Of a stretch of 54,548 bases of DNA, positions 43,763 to 52,290 are shown piece by piece (the first letter of the stretch is position 1; every line of letters starts with the position of its first letter). A program made the position numbers and the translations under genes. Source of the DNA: Candidatus Izemoplasma sp. Lineage in GTDB: Bacteria; Bacillota_I; Bacilli_A; Izemoplasmatales; Izemoplasmataceae. The notes beneath the pieces are model-generated. The model was not told the DNA's origin. It saw only the letters and a program-made list of their open reading frames with translations, and did no database searches. The stretch spans positions 1 through 54,548 of the forward strand of contig JAOZRX010000003.1 in the NCBI GenBank assembly GCA_029939945.1, in the 5' to 3' direction.

Positions 43763-44755
43763 ATGGCAAAAAAACCTCGAAAAGAAGAAGATTCAATTTT
43801 CTTATACTCAAAAAAAGTTAAAATATCAAAACTTGTGGACTCATTTACAGTGATTCCTTCATTTGAAATAGTTAAGTATTTAAAGAAAAAAGAAATTTAC
43901 TTACCATACTATCTTCATAAAGCTTTGATTAGGAAAAATATTGCACCAACGATTGCTGCAGCAGAAAGTTCTAATAAGTTTTCTGACGAAATGAAACATC
44001 GTTTAAAACATTTTGATAAATTTACGATATTTCAGTTAGAAAGATTAGCATCTGGGTATCAATTAAGTATTAATGTTACAGAGTACAAAAAGGATTTTTG
44101 GGATATTATTGTTAGAAATAGAACTGATTTAGGGATTAACAATTTAGAGTTTGTAAAACTTAAAAACCTTACAATGAAATATTCAAAAGAACAACAAGAA
44201 AGTTATGAGGAAATCAGAAAGAATTTTAAAGAAGTTTATTTTGAACCTCTTGGATATTTTGATGGAACTAAGGTTGAAGATGCAAAGGAAGTCTTAACAA
44301 GTGCTACTACTTTAACTGAAGTTAGAGATTTAGGGAAAATATATAATGTTGAGATTCCAAGAAGAATTAATAAGAAGCAATTAATTGATATAGTTGCAAT
44401 CAAATTAAATTTTGATCAGGAAAAAATCGAAGAGATTTCGAAGAAATCAATTTTAGAAATTGAAAGATATGCAAAAAGAAGAAAAGTAAATGTTTCAATT
44501 GAACTTAAAAAATCAGACATGATCGAGTATATCTTAATTAAGATGCCTCAAGAAGAAGTTCCAAAATATACAAGTTCACTTAAAATATTTGCTGGAATGA
44601 ATATTGAAGAATACCTATATAATTTAAAATTCGAAGAAATTGCAAGCAAAGTAAATGAAGCCAAAAGAAAGAGACTTAATAAATTAATCTTAATAGGAGC
44701 AGCAGCGGCTGTTGTAATCCTTGTTGGATATTTAGTTACTACTACATTAATGTAA
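43763..44755 (+). CDS. Unrecognised C-terminally membrane-anchored protein with Rho-N/SAP-like repeats
   Basis: I do not recognise this 330-residue basic protein. Three segments share a helix-extended-helix pattern like Rho N-terminal or SAP motifs: about 88-118 (FQLERLASGYQLSINVTEYK), 183-215 (LTEVRDLGKIYNVEIPRRINKKQ) and 229-261 (ILEIERYAKRRKVNVSIELKKS). A single hydrophobic helix at 307-328, preceded by KRKRLNK, ends the protein, so it should be a tail-anchored membrane protein with its bulk in the cytoplasm. No signal peptide. The ATG at 43763 follows AAGGAG; the GTG at 43754 overlaps that site. It has its own promoter and is followed by mutS after 12 bases, so the two are probably cotranscribed. 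Rho-N/SAP folds bind RNA or DNA, but this is inference. Confidence 0.8.
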   Translation: MAKKPRKEEDSIFLYSKKVKISKLVDSFTVIPSFEIVKYLKKKEIYLPYYLHKALIRKNIAPTIAAAESSNKFSDEMKHRLKHFDKFTIFQLERLASGYQLSINVTEYKKDFWDIIVRNRTDLGINNLEFVKLKNLTMKYSKEQQESYEEIRKNFKEVYFEPLGYFDGTKVEDAKEVLTSATTLTEVRDLGKIYNVEIPRRINKKQLIDIVAIKLNFDQEKIEEISKKSILEIERYAKRRKVNVSIELKKSDMIEYILIKMPQEEVPKYTSSLKIFAGMNIEEYLYNLKFEEIASKVNEAKRKRLNKLILIGAAAAVVILVGYLVTTTLM

Positions 44756-44767
44756 AAAGGTGATAAT

Positions 44768-47329
44768 ATGGAAAATATTGATAAATCACAATATACACCA
44801 ATGATGCGCCAATATTTAACAATAAAAGAAGACTATAACGATGCTATAGTCTTTTTTCGACTTGGTGACTTCTATGAAATGTTCTTTACAGATGCTTTTT
44901 TAGCATCAAGAGAACTTGAAATTCAATTAACCGGAAGAGACGCTGGAACAAAAGAGAAAGTTCCAATGTGTGGCGTTCCACACCATGCTGCTGAAGCATA
45001 TATTGAAAGATTAATCTTAAAAGGATATAAAGTTGCAATCTGTGAACAAGTTGAAGACCCTAGTGTCGCAAAAGGAATTGTAAAAAGAGATGTAGTAAGA
45101 TTGATTACTCCAGGAACATTTATTGAAAATAAGAGTGATGAAATAAACTATCTAGCTGCTATTGGAATTAATATTAATAATTATACTATTAGTTTTTTAG
45201 ATTTATCTACAGGTGAATCCTTTTCACTTGTTTTACCAAAAGACCTAAACATCTTAATAAATGAATTATTACAGATTTCACCAAAAGAAATAGTTATTTC
45301 TAATTTCTTTGATGAAACTCACTTAGAAAAATATATCAAATCTGAAGGAGTACTTGTATCTATTAATAACGATATTGAAGTACCTGAAGTATTTGATAAT
45401 CTATATAAACACTTACCAACCAAAGAAGAGAAAAAGACTTTTAAGAGATTATTAAATTATATTATTAGAACGCAAAAAAGAGAATTAATGCATCTTAAAG
45501 AAGTGATTGTTTTAGAAGCTTCGTCTTATATGAAAATGGATTCTAATACAATCAGAAACTTAGAACTCACTGAAACTCTTAGACATAATAATCGAATCGG
45601 AAGTTTATTTTGGTTAATTGATAAATGTGAAACAGCAATGGGTTCACGTTTCTTGAAAAAACAAATTTTAAGACCTATATTAAATAAAGATACTTTGGAA
45701 ACAAGATACGATACAGTTGATATTTTGAATAAAGAATTTATTACTAAACAAGAGATTAAAGACTTACTTAAAAATGTTTATGATCTTGAAAGAATAGTTG
45801 GTCGAATCTCATATGGTAATACAAATGGGAAAGATTTGGTTCAGTTACGTAAATCATTAAGTATTTTACCAAATTTAAAGGCTGATTTACTATTACTTAA
45901 AAATCCGCATACTAGTTTCTTATCTGAATCTCTTGATTCTCTTAAAGACTTTTATGATTTACTTATAAACTCAATTGTTGATGATCCACCTTTAACTATT
46001 AAAGAGGGAAGAATCATCAAAGAGAAATATAATAAAGATCTTGATGAAATAAGAAATAACGCTTTAAATATTAAGTCATGGTTGAAAGAACTAGAAGAAA
46101 AAGAACGAATTAGAACAGGTATAAAAAAATTAAGAATTGGTTATAATCGTGTATTTGGATATTATATTGAAGTACCAAAAGGTCAAATAGCTAATGTAAA
46201 AGAAGAATTTGGTTATACTAGAAAACAAACGTTATCAAATAGTGAAAGATATATTACTGAAGAATTAAAGCAAAAAGAAACAATCATTTTATCTTCAGAA
46301 GAAAGAAGTATTAAACTTGAATACGAAATATTCTTAGAACTCCGTGATATAGCGAGAACTAAAATTCCTGTTATTCAAAAAAATGCTAATATCATTAGTG
46401 AAATTGATATGATGATTGCTTTAAGTATTATAAGTGAAGAAATGAATCTTACAAGACCAGTTTTAGTTGAAGACAATGTAATTGAAATTATTGGATCTAG
46501 ACATCCAGTAGTAGAAAAAGTATTAACTGAAACTGAATTTGTTCCAAATGATATTTTACTAAATAAGAAAACAAATATTTTACTTATTACTGGACCTAAC
46601 ATGAGTGGTAAATCCACATATATGAGACAAATGGCTTTAACTACTATTTTAGCTCAAATTGGTTCATTTGTTCCTGCGAAGAGTGCTAAAATTCCAGTAT
46701 TTGATGCAATTTTCACAAGAATTGGAGCGGCTGATGACTTAGTTAGTGGTAAATCAACATTTATGGTTGAAATGCTAGATGCAAATAACGCTATTAAGAA
46801 CGCTTCAAAAGACTCACTTATCTTGTTTGATGAAATAGGTAGAGGAACAGCAACATATGATGGCATGGCGTTAGCTCAAGCAATTATTGAATATATTCAT
46901 GAGAAGATAAAATGTAAAACATTCTTCTCGACTCATTATCATGAGTTAACTGATTTAGACAAATCACTTGCTACTCTTAAAAATGTTCATGTAAGTGCTA
47001 AAGACAAGAATGGTGCAATTATCTTTTTACATAAAGTTAAGGATGGACCAACAGATAAATCTTACGGGATTAATGTTGCAAGCTTAGCAAATCTTCCAAA
47101 AGGATTGATTGCTAGAGCTAAATTAATTCTAAATGATTTAGAAAGAAATCACCAAAAGTTATCTGAATCTGTAAATATTAATCTATTTAATTTTGATGAT
47201 TTTATTGAAGAGGAAAAAAATACAAAAGAAGAAAATGAAATAATAAAAGAATTAAAAGAAGTTTCAATTGAAGAGTTAACTCCACTTGAAGCTATGAATA
47301 TTTTAAATAGGATTATCAACAAACTATAA
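44768..47329 (+). CDS. mutS: DNA mismatch repair protein MutS
   Basis: Mismatch sensor ATPase. The mismatch-binding Phe-x-Glu motif is F35-Y36-E37; connector, lever and clamp domains follow; the ABC ATPase has Walker A GPNMSGKST at 609-617, LFDEIGRGTATYDG and FFSTHYHELT. 853 residues, a full-length MutS1. AAGGTGAT precedes the ATG at 44768. mutL is 560 bases downstream, separated by msrB, an unusual guest at this site. Mismatch repair genes are missing from many reduced mollicutes, so their presence argues for a less reduced lineage. Confidence 0.97.
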   Translation: MENIDKSQYTPMMRQYLTIKEDYNDAIVFFRLGDFYEMFFTDAFLASRELEIQLTGRDAGTKEKVPMCGVPHHAAEAYIERLILKGYKVAICEQVEDPSVAKGIVKRDVVRLITPGTFIENKSDEINYLAAIGININNYTISFLDLSTGESFSLVLPKDLNILINELLQISPKEIVISNFFDETHLEKYIKSEGVLVSINNDIEVPEVFDNLYKHLPTKEEKKTFKRLLNYIIRTQKRELMHLKEVIVLEASSYMKMDSNTIRNLELTETLRHNNRIGSLFWLIDKCETAMGSRFLKKQILRPILNKDTLETRYDTVDILNKEFITKQEIKDLLKNVYDLERIVGRISYGNTNGKDLVQLRKSLSILPNLKADLLLLKNPHTSFLSESLDSLKDFYDLLINSIVDDPPLTIKEGRIIKEKYNKDLDEIRNNALNIKSWLKELEEKERIRTGIKKLRIGYNRVFGYYIEVPKGQIANVKEEFGYTRKQTLSNSERYITEELKQKETIILSSEERSIKLEYEIFLELRDIARTKIPVIQKNANIISEIDMMIALSIISEEMNLTRPVLVEDNVIEIIGSRHPVVEKVLTETEFVPNDILLNKKTNILLITGPNMSGKSTYMRQMALTTILAQIGSFVPAKSAKIPVFDAIFTRIGAADDLVSGKSTFMVEMLDANNAIKNASKDSLILFDEIGRGTATYDGMALAQAIIEYIHEKIKCKTFFSTHYHELTDLDKSLATLKNVHVSAKDKNGAIIFLHKVKDGPTDKSYGINVASLANLPKGLIARAKLILNDLERNHQKLSESVNINLFNFDDFIEEEKNTKEENEIIKELKEVSIEELTPLEAMNILNRIINKL

Positions 47330-47331
47330 AA

Positions 47332-47358
47332 GGGCTGGGATTTCTCTGCTCTTTTTAC
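47332..47358 (+). terminator. Weak terminator after mutS
   Basis: AAGGGC and GCTCTT flank a 12-base loop with one G-U pair, then TTTT. Weak stem, so msrB may also be read through. Confidence 0.5.
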
Positions 47359-47390
47359 TTAAGTAAATTAGAATAGAAAGAGGTGTTTAC

Positions 47391-47819
47391 ATGAAGAAAT
47401 ATGCTAAGAGTATTAAAAAACTAAACCCAATGCAGTTTGCTGTTACTCAAAAAAATGCGACTGAAAGACCATTTGAAAATGATTATTATGATGAGTTTAG
47501 TGAGGGAATCTATGTAGACATTGTTTCAAAAATTGCTTTGTTTTCATCACTTGATAAGTTTGATGCACATTGTGGATGGCCTTCTTTCACAAAACCAATA
47601 AAGGATAATGACGTTGGAAGCAGAAAGGATTATTCGCATTTTATGTTAAGAACTGAGGTTAGAAGTTTAGATAGTGATTCACATCTTGGACATGTCTTTA
47701 ATGATGGACCAAATGGAAACTTAAGATACTGCATTAACTCAGCAAGTTTAGAGTTTATACCAAGGGATAAAATGAAAGACCTTGGATATCAAGACTATTT
47801 AGATATCTTTGCAAAATAA
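47391..47819 (+). CDS. msrB: Peptide-methionine (R)-S-oxide reductase MsrB
   Basis: Reduces methionine-R-sulfoxide in proteins. The 142-residue protein has HCGWPSF, the [10 protein letters not shown] loop and the catalytic cysteine in [13 protein letters not shown]. The two CxxC zinc pairs of many MsrBs are missing, as in other zinc-free members. AGAGGTGTTTAC precedes the ATG. It stands alone between mutS and mutL with a strong terminator of its own; msrA is not adjacent. Confidence 0.94.
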   Translation: MKKYAKSIKKLNPMQFAVTQKNATERPFENDYYDEFSEGIYVDIVSKIALFSSLDKFDAHCGWPSFTKPIKDNDVGSRKDYSHFMLRTEVRSLDSDSHLGHVFNDGPNGNLRYCINSASLEFIPRDKMKDLGYQDYLDIFAK

Positions 47820-47842
47820 CAATCAAATGATTGTTATTTTTG
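47813..47842 (+). terminator. Terminator overlapping the msrB stop
   Basis: AAAATAACAATCA (47813-47825, containing the TAA stop) pairs with TGATTGTTATTTT (47828-47840), followed by Ts. Confidence 0.88.
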
Positions 47843-47889
47843 TATGGTAAAATGATTCTTTTTCACATATAATAAAAAGGAAGAAAGTA

Positions 47890-49665
47890 GTGATAAATAT
47901 GGGAAAAATAATTCAATTAAGTGATTCATTAAGTAATTTAATCGCAGCTGGGGAAGTCGTAGAGAATATGGCTTCTGTTGTTAAGGAATTAGTCGAGAAC
48001 TCGATTGATGCAAACAGCACTAAAGTTAGAATTGATTTATTAGAAGTTGGTCTCAATGAAATTAAAGTAATTGATGATGGAGATGGAATGAGTAAAGAAG
48101 ACATGAAAATGTCTATTAAAAGACATGCCACATCTAAAATTAAAACTAGTCATGACTTATATCATATTTCATCACTTGGATTTAGAGGTGAAGCACTTCC
48201 TTCGATTGCTTCAGTCTCACATTTAGAAATAATAAGTAGTGAAGGAGATAGTGGATATAGAATCTTCATGCTTAAAGGTGAAATTAAAGAAAGTTCAGAA
48301 TATGCACCAAGAAAAGGAACAAGTATTGCTGTTAGATATTTATTTTATAATACGCCTGCTAGACTTAAACATCTTAAAGCTACTAATACAGAATTATCTT
48401 ACATCGTAGGATATGTTAATAAAATAGCTCTTTCTCATCCTAAAATTGCATTCACTTTAACAAATGATAAGAAAACAATCTTTCAATCAACAGGTTCAGG
48501 GGAACACTTAAGAGTTTTGTCAAATATATATTCAATTGAGATCATAAAAAATATGGTTCCTTTCGAAGATAAGAATCAATACTTTGAAGTAAGTGGATAT
48601 ATGACTAAACCGATATTCAATCGTTCAAATAGAAATCACATTACAATTATTGTTAATAATAGAATGATAAAAAATAGTAAAATAATCTATTCTATCAGTG
48701 AAGCATATAAAACATATTTACCTATTGGTAAATATCCAATCGTGTTTTTAAAGATTGATTTAGATCCATTACTAATTGATGTGAATGTACATCCTCAAAA
48801 ATTAGAAGTTAAATTTACTGAAGAAAGAATGTTGCTCTCTTTAATTAAAAAAGCAATTGGAGATAAATTGAAATCATTAATGCTTATTCCTGAAATGAAA
48901 GAAAAAGTTGTTGATAATGTGAAATATGAAACGCTAAATTTAACATCTATGATTAATGAAAAACCGAGCTTAGTAAAAGAAGATTTTGTGAAATATATCG
49001 ACAATTTAGTTGAAAAGAAAAAACAAGCTGATAAAACAGTGAAAACTGAGGTACCTAAAAAAATAGAGGAAGAAATCATAACGAAAATTCCAAGACTAGA
49101 ATATATTGGTCAATATTTAGGAACATACCTAATTGCTCAAAATGAACAAGGATTATTCATCATTGACCAACATGCTGCTGCAGAGAGAATTAGATATGAA
49201 AACTACTATCGAAGAATGGCGAGTGTAAGTATTGAAACATACGATTTAATTATTCCGATAACACTTGATTTATCGAATGAAGAAGTAATCGCACTAACAG
49301 ATAAATTAGATTTATTTCCTCCTTTAGGAATTTCTTTAGAAATTAATATGATAAATACTATTGATATTATAAAAGTTCCGACTTGGTTTATAGAAGGATA
49401 TGAAAGAATATATACAGAAGAAATAGTAAAATTCATTCTTGAAGGAAAAGATATCGGAATAATGGACGTTAAAGACTCCCTTGCTAAGTCTCTTTCTTGT
49501 AAACATTCAATAAGAGCTAATAAGTATATTAATAAGAATGAAATAGATAAATTGTTTCATGATCTTGAAAATTGTGAAAACCCATATACTTGTCCACATG
49601 GTAGACCAACAATCATTAAATTTACAAAAGAAGAAATCGAGAAACTATTCTTGAGAATAATGTAA
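47890..49665 (+). CDS. mutL: DNA mismatch repair endonuclease MutL
   Basis: GHKL ATPase that couples MutS to strand incision. N-terminal motifs: IAAGEVVENMASVVKELVENSIDA, DDGDGM, RGEALPSIASV. The C-terminal domain has the metal-dependent nicking motif DQHA-x2-E-x4-E (D426 to E437) and the zinc motif CPHGRP (C568, H570), so it is the nicking type used where MutH is absent. The start is uncertain: the GTG at 47890 is well spaced from AAGGAAG (47877-47883), whereas the ATG at 47899 (MGKIIQLSDSL), which fits homologues, is not. 591 residues from the GTG. A TATAAT lies at 47868-47873. It overlaps miaA by one base. Confidence 0.95.
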   Translation: MINMGKIIQLSDSLSNLIAAGEVVENMASVVKELVENSIDANSTKVRIDLLEVGLNEIKVIDDGDGMSKEDMKMSIKRHATSKIKTSHDLYHISSLGFRGEALPSIASVSHLEIISSEGDSGYRIFMLKGEIKESSEYAPRKGTSIAVRYLFYNTPARLKHLKATNTELSYIVGYVNKIALSHPKIAFTLTNDKKTIFQSTGSGEHLRVLSNIYSIEIIKNMVPFEDKNQYFEVSGYMTKPIFNRSNRNHITIIVNNRMIKNSKIIYSISEAYKTYLPIGKYPIVFLKIDLDPLLIDVNVHPQKLEVKFTEERMLLSLIKKAIGDKLKSLMLIPEMKEKVVDNVKYETLNLTSMINEKPSLVKEDFVKYIDNLVEKKKQADKTVKTEVPKKIEEEIITKIPRLEYIGQYLGTYLIAQNEQGLFIIDQHAAAERIRYENYYRRMASVSIETYDLIIPITLDLSNEEVIALTDKLDLFPPLGISLEINMINTIDIIKVPTWFIEGYERIYTEEIVKFILEGKDIGIMDVKDSLAKSLSCKHSIRANKYINKNEIDKLFHDLENCENPYTCPHGRPTIIKFTKEEIEKLFLRIM

Positions 49666-50549
49666 TGATTATTGTTATAGTAGGACCAACAGGTATTGGG
49701 AAGACAAAATTATCTATCGCTTTAGCTAAAAAATATAATACTGAGATTATTTCTGGTGATAGTGTTCAAGTTTATAAAGGACTAGATATTGGGAGTGCTA
49801 AAGTAAATGAAAAGGAAAAAGAAGGAATAGTTCACCATTTAATAGATATTCTAGAACCTAATGAAGACTTTAGTGTAGCCGTTTTTCAAAAAATGGTAAG
49901 AGAGAAAATTTCAGACATGGAAAGCCGTAATCTAACACCAATTATCGTTGGTGGAACTGGGTTTTATATTAAAAGTGTTCTATATGATTATAACTTTGAT
50001 AATACAGAAAGAGATGAATCACTTATTCTTAAATATCAGGATTTATCAAATGATGAATTACATAACATTTTAGAACAAAGAGATTATGAAAGTTCATTAG
50101 TGATTCATAAAAATAATCGCAAAAGAGTATTACAAGCAATCTCGAGATCATCAACTAATAAAGTATCAGAAAATAAGTTGAAGGATATCCAATTATATGA
50201 TTTTAAAATAATTGGACTAAATATGGAAAGATCACTTCTTTATAAACTAATTGATCGTCGTGTTGATAAAATGATTCATCATGGATTATTAAAAGAAGTA
50301 GTCCAGCTTCATAAAAAGAATATCCAGACTAATAGTGTAAATAGCATTGGCTATAAAGAGCTTTATAAGTACCTTGATGGAGAATATGAATTTGATTATG
50401 CAGTTGACAAAATCAAGCAACATTCAAGAAATTTAGCTAAAAAACAATATACATTTTTCAATAATCAATTTGATGTTAATTGGGTAGATGTAGACATTCA
50501 TCATTTTGATAAAACAATTGAGAAAGCAATCAAGATAATAGAAGGATAA
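49665..50549 (+). CDS. miaA: tRNA dimethylallyltransferase
   Basis: Adds an isopentenyl group to A37 of tRNAs reading UNN codons, the step before MiaB. P-loop GPTGIGKT at 7-14, SGDSVQVYKGLDIGSAK near 35, GGTGFYIKS, and RRVDKMIHHGLLKEV later. 294 residues, typical. Its ATG shares one base with the mutL TAA stop (TAATG), so it is translationally coupled. No terminator is visible before the next gene, which has its own promoter. Confidence 0.96.
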   Translation: MIIVIVGPTGIGKTKLSIALAKKYNTEIISGDSVQVYKGLDIGSAKVNEKEKEGIVHHLIDILEPNEDFSVAVFQKMVREKISDMESRNLTPIIVGGTGFYIKSVLYDYNFDNTERDESLILKYQDLSNDELHNILEQRDYESSLVIHKNNRKRVLQAISRSSTNKVSENKLKDIQLYDFKIIGLNMERSLLYKLIDRRVDKMIHHGLLKEVVQLHKKNIQTNSVNSIGYKELYKYLDGEYEFDYAVDKIKQHSRNLAKKQYTFFNNQFDVNWVDVDIHHFDKTIEKAIKIIEG

Positions 50550-50631
50550 TTTTTGATGAAGTAGTATCAAATATTATTAATTAGTGAATTATTATTATTT
50601 TTGCTATAATACATTTAACGAGGTGAGATTT

Positions 50632-51792
50632 ATGAAAAAACCATTCAAAGAAACGTTCGCAGATATTTCGATTACAATCGCGAGACCAATCATAAATGTA
50701 CTTATGTCTAGAGAGATAAGAGTTATCGCAAGAGGGGATAAAATAGACAAGAATAGAGAACCATTTATTTTAATATCAAATCATTTTAATACATGGGATT
50801 CATTCGTTGTTATGAGGAATATAAAGAGTAAAATTCGTTTTCTAGCTACAGCCATAGGATTTTTAGATCCAGGTAAGGGATTTGGAATGAAATTCTTAGC
50901 AAGAGCTATTCCTAAAAGAGTAGGAAAAGTAGATTACAAAGCTACTAAACAAGTCTTTTACTATTTAGAACAAGGATATAGTATTGGATTCTTTCCTGAG
51001 GGTGACAACACTTTTTATGGTGAAACTTTACCAATCTTTAAATCAACTGGAAAACTAATTAAGAAAGCTGATGTAGATGTAATTCTCGTTAAACAACAAG
51101 GAGGATATATTTCACAACCTAGATGGGCTGATTACTTTGCAAAGGATGGAGTAGTTCATACTGAAACAGTTATGCTGCTAACAAAAGAAGAGGTAAGGCA
51201 ATTAACACCAGGGAAAATTAATATAATAATAGAAAAATCAATTTATAATAATGATTATGATTTCCAAAGGGAAAGAATGATTAAATTTAAAAGAAAAGCA
51301 AGAGCTGAAGGGATAGAAAGACTTGTTTACTACTGTAATAATTGTGGTGGAGTACTAACAGTCTTTGGTTCTAAAGATGATATTGTTTGTTCTAAATGTG
51401 GTAAAATTGGACACATTAATGAATATGAATTTATTGAAGGTAATAAATTTGATAATTTAGTAGATTATAATAAATTCCAATACTCAAAAATAGAAGAAGT
51501 AATAGCTAGTGAATTTGTATTTGCTGTTACACTAAACTTAGTAAATCATTCAAGTGTAAGAAATATTAGGATTGGTAAATACAAAGTAAGATATAAAGAT
51601 AAGACACTATTCTTAACTGATAAATTATCAACATATAAATTTGAACTTGAAAAAATAAAATATCCAGTAAATACAATGAGAAATAGCTTCAGTTTTGATT
51701 ATGAAGAAGAAACATATAACTTTACTGATATAAGACATCAATTTGTAATATTTGAAATGTGCAGATTCCTTAATGGAAGCTATAAGGAGTAG
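50632..51792 (+). CDS. PlsC-type acyltransferase fused to a zinc ribbon
   Basis: A 386-residue protein. The N-terminal part is a PlsC/1-acylglycerol-3-phosphate acyltransferase domain with the NHFNTWD motif (H51, D56) and block III FFPEGDNTFYG, suggesting acyl transfer in phospholipid synthesis at the membrane. After it comes a zinc ribbon with C235, C238, C253, C256 and then about 130 residues of uncertain fold (FELEKIKYPVNTMRN). Typical PlsC proteins are 200-260 residues, so the ribbon and tail are an unusual addition. The ATG at 50632 follows GAGGTGAG; an extended -10 TGCTATAAT ends at 50610. The PH-domain gene follows eight bases later. Confidence 0.85.
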   Translation: MKKPFKETFADISITIARPIINVLMSREIRVIARGDKIDKNREPFILISNHFNTWDSFVVMRNIKSKIRFLATAIGFLDPGKGFGMKFLARAIPKRVGKVDYKATKQVFYYLEQGYSIGFFPEGDNTFYGETLPIFKSTGKLIKKADVDVILVKQQGGYISQPRWADYFAKDGVVHTETVMLLTKEEVRQLTPGKINIIIEKSIYNNDYDFQRERMIKFKRKARAEGIERLVYYCNNCGGVLTVFGSKDDIVCSKCGKIGHINEYEFIEGNKFDNLVDYNKFQYSKIEEVIASEFVFAVTLNLVNHSSVRNIRIGKYKVRYKDKTLFLTDKLSTYKFELEKIKYPVNTMRNSFSFDYEEETYNFTDIRHQFVIFEMCRFLNGSYKE

Positions 51793-51800
51793 AGATTAAT

Positions 51801-52220
51801 ATGAAAGTAAAAGTTAAAGTAGATGCTTGGGTTTCAACCTTGTTATGGGGTATGAATGTATTCTTTGTAGTTATTGCGTTTGCGGTGCCTGCAGAAGAAA
51901 TATGGATATTTTTAGTAGTTATCTTACCCATGGTAATATTTATGGCATGGATATTAATAGGATCATACTATGAATTTCAAGAAGACTTATTATTTATAAA
52001 ACTAGGACCACTTTTTGGGAAAATTAAATATGATAATATTAAATCCTTAGCACTTAAGAAGAATTGGGTGTCATCAATGGCTTTAAGTTCGAAAAGGATT
52101 GAAATAAAGGAACATAAAAAGGGTTATATTATGGGAACAACATATATTTCTCCTGTAAACAGAGAAGAATTTTATGAAGACTTAAAAAGAAGATGTTATT
52201 ACTTAGAAAAAAATGAGTAA
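51801..52220 (+). CDS. Bacterial PH-domain membrane protein (DUF1200/YyaB-like)
   Basis: A 139-residue protein with two N-terminal membrane helices (about 11-29 and 35-53), then a small bacterial PH-like domain: SYYEFQEDLLFIKLGPLFGKIKYDNIKSL, ALSSKRIEIKEH and TTYISPVNREEFYEDL, the usual order in DUF1200 proteins. Function unknown. It starts eight bases after the acyltransferase gene and ends in a strong terminator, so the two form an operon, perhaps with membrane-related roles (inference). Confidence 0.82.
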   Translation: MKVKVKVDAWVSTLLWGMNVFFVVIAFAVPAEEIWIFLVVILPMVIFMAWILIGSYYEFQEDLLFIKLGPLFGKIKYDNIKSLALKKNWVSSMALSSKRIEIKEHKKGYIMGTTYISPVNREEFYEDLKRRCYYLEKNE

Positions 52221-52240
52221 AATAAAACTCATTTTTTTTA
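52209..52240 (+). terminator. Terminator after the PH-domain gene
   Basis: AAAAATGAGT (52209-52218) pairs with ACTCATTTTT (52227-52236) and continues in Ts; the stem starts inside the last codons. Confidence 0.93.
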
Positions 52241-52290
52241 TATTAAATATATAATCTATGTTAGAATGTATTGATAAGGAGGTGTTTCAG

